Assembly (NCBI GenBank): GCA_965613025.1
Contig: CBFDUE010000126.1
Coordinates: forward strand, 1 to 5,349
DNA from: CAYTXJ01 sp965613025
GTDB lineage: Bacteria; Desulfobacterota; DSM-4660; Desulfatiglandales; JALVMZ01
Direction: 5' to 3'
Length of the DNA stretch: 5,349 nucleotides
The position numbers and the translations under genes were made by a program. Under the pieces are notes generated by a model. The model was given only the letters and a program-made list of their open reading frames with translations, searched no databases and had not been told where the DNA came from. Below are positions 4,906 to 5,349 of the stretch, in pieces; the stretch's first letter is position 1, and the number at the start of each line of letters is the position of its first letter.

Positions 4906-5111
4906 TTATGCTGAAGATTCACTGATGTGTATCTATCCTTTAATTCCGTTAATATGCCTTCCCAGTCAAATTTAAATCCTTTCTTCTTCTCAGCCTTCTC
5001 TAATTTGTATTTCTTTCTTAATAGCTTTGCATATTCCAGTAGCTCATATTTCAGTTTTAATGGCAGTTCACTCAAAATCTCTTCTATCTCATCATCTAAA
5101 ATATATTCCAT
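4878..5111 (-). CDS. DUF2281 family antitoxin with altered C-terminus
   Basis: The 77-aa product is clearly DUF2281: an N-terminal helix (DDEIEEILSELPLKLKYELL, residues 6-25), a lysine-rich linker, then FKFDWEGILTELKDRYTSVN and LQHKIME. The family normally ends EWWG plus one or two residues, but here the ending is MELRSLG, so the conserved tryptophan pair is missing. AGGAGG 6 bases before ATG 5111 supports the start. No intact toxin follows, only a likely PIN fragment at 4810-4905. The gene may still be translated, but probably lacks its toxin and part of its toxin-binding tail. It could act as an orphan antitoxin against related toxins such as the VapC at 4090-4500, though that is speculation. 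Confidence 0.82.
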   Translation of the reverse strand: MEYILDDEIEEILSELPLKLKYELLEYAKLLRKKYKLEKAEKKKGFKFDWEGILTELKDRYTSVNLQHKIMELRSLG

Positions 5112-5150
5112 ATAAGCCCTCCTATTACAGCAAAAATTACATTCCGATCA

Positions 5151-5242
5151 TTATAGCCCCCACCATTCCATTGCCTTATGTTGCAGATGAGAAGCTGAAG
5201 CTCAGGAGATAGCTTTTTTATCATCTCATCAATTCTGGCCAT
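5151..5242 (-). pseudogene. DUF2281 antitoxin remnant, copy 2
   Basis: From ATG 5242, behind a GAGGGGG ribosome site, the reading is MARIDEMIKKLSPELQLL, the DUF2281 N-terminus. In a different frame the same DNA gives LQHKAMEWWGL and TAA at 5153-5151, a perfect family C-terminus. The middle of the gene, about 40-45 codons, is missing and the two ends are joined out of frame. The first frame continues through unrelated sequence to about 5096. Directly after the C-terminal stop, ATGATCGG resembles the start of the micro-ORF but stops after four codons. The gene is considered dead. Copy 1 at 3155-3256 shares the same deletion. Confidence 0.8.
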
Positions 5243-5349
5243 GTCTATTCCCCCTCTCTTTACTCCTTTAATAAATATCACTTAAGTATTAAAATTCACT
5301 AATGAATTCCAATACTATCTTGAAGGTTCATTATATATGAAACATTATT
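5167..5349 (-). repeat. 183-bp direct repeat, copy 2 (runs off the window)
   Basis: Partner of 3181-3363, about 97% identical and in the same orientation. It extends to the last base of the window, so the sequence may end here because an assembler could not resolve the repeat. By analogy with copy 1, a gene like the 66-aa one at 3367-3567 may lie just beyond. It carries the same inverted repeats as copy 1 (5293-5308 and 5327-5341). Confidence 0.95.

Noticed and set aside
4788..5143. AAAAATTACATT found in opposite orientation at about 4788-4799 and 5132-5143
   Set aside because: Twelve AT-rich bases with little similarity beyond them are likely coincidental.
5096..5281. 61-aa frame starting at 5281
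   Set aside because: The upstream start lies ahead of the strong GAGGGGG site. The real start is ATG 5242, and only the first 18 residues belong to DUF2281.

Overview
The window is AT-rich bacterial or possibly archaeal DNA. All supported genes lie on the minus strand, so the array reads from high to low coordinates. It is packed with short type II toxin-antitoxin (TA) modules of kinds common in thermophilic and uncultured anaerobic lineages: PIN/VapC toxins, DUF3368 with UPF0175, and DUF2281 antitoxins. Strong AGGAGG-type ribosome sites precede most genes. The taxon cannot be fixed from this sequence. Bases 4-69 are not genomic: they are an untrimmed Illumina P7/Nextera adapter with an 8-base index, so native sequence starts at about base 70.

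Layout in transcription order: (i) 5349-5151, a DUF2281 antitoxin remnant whose upstream region is duplicated at 3181-3363; (ii) 5111-4810, a DUF2281 antitoxin with an altered C-terminus, followed by what looks like the tail of a deleted PIN toxin; (iii) 4710-4090, an intact DUF2281 antitoxin and VapC pair; (iv) 4093-4022, a 23-codon hydrophobic micro-ORF overlapping the genes on both sides by ATGA; (v) 4025-3367, a PIN gene followed by a 66-aa probable antitoxin in reversed order; (vi) 3256-3155, a second DUF2281 remnant; (vii) 3113-2357, a UPF0175 antitoxin and a DUF3368 toxin broken by one in-frame TAA; (viii) 2323-2246, a second micro-ORF copy; (ix) 2203-1543, an intact antitoxin and VapC pair; (x) 1546-1514, a truncated third micro-ORF copy; (xi) 1350-142, a 402-aa Orc1/STAND-like AAA ATPase.

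Three TA pairs look intact and at least four others are broken. This suggests a site where TA cassettes arrive, duplicate and decay. The most unusual element is a 73-bp sequence that follows three unrelated toxin genes (two different PIN toxins and a DUF3368 toxin). Read on the minus strand it encodes a peptide starting MIGQVLSFLV, a single hydrophobic segment with a charged end. In two copies its ATG overlaps the toxin stop codon, and the only differences among copies are at third codon positions. It may be a translated small membrane peptide that travels with toxins, or a shared sequence at which cassettes recombine.
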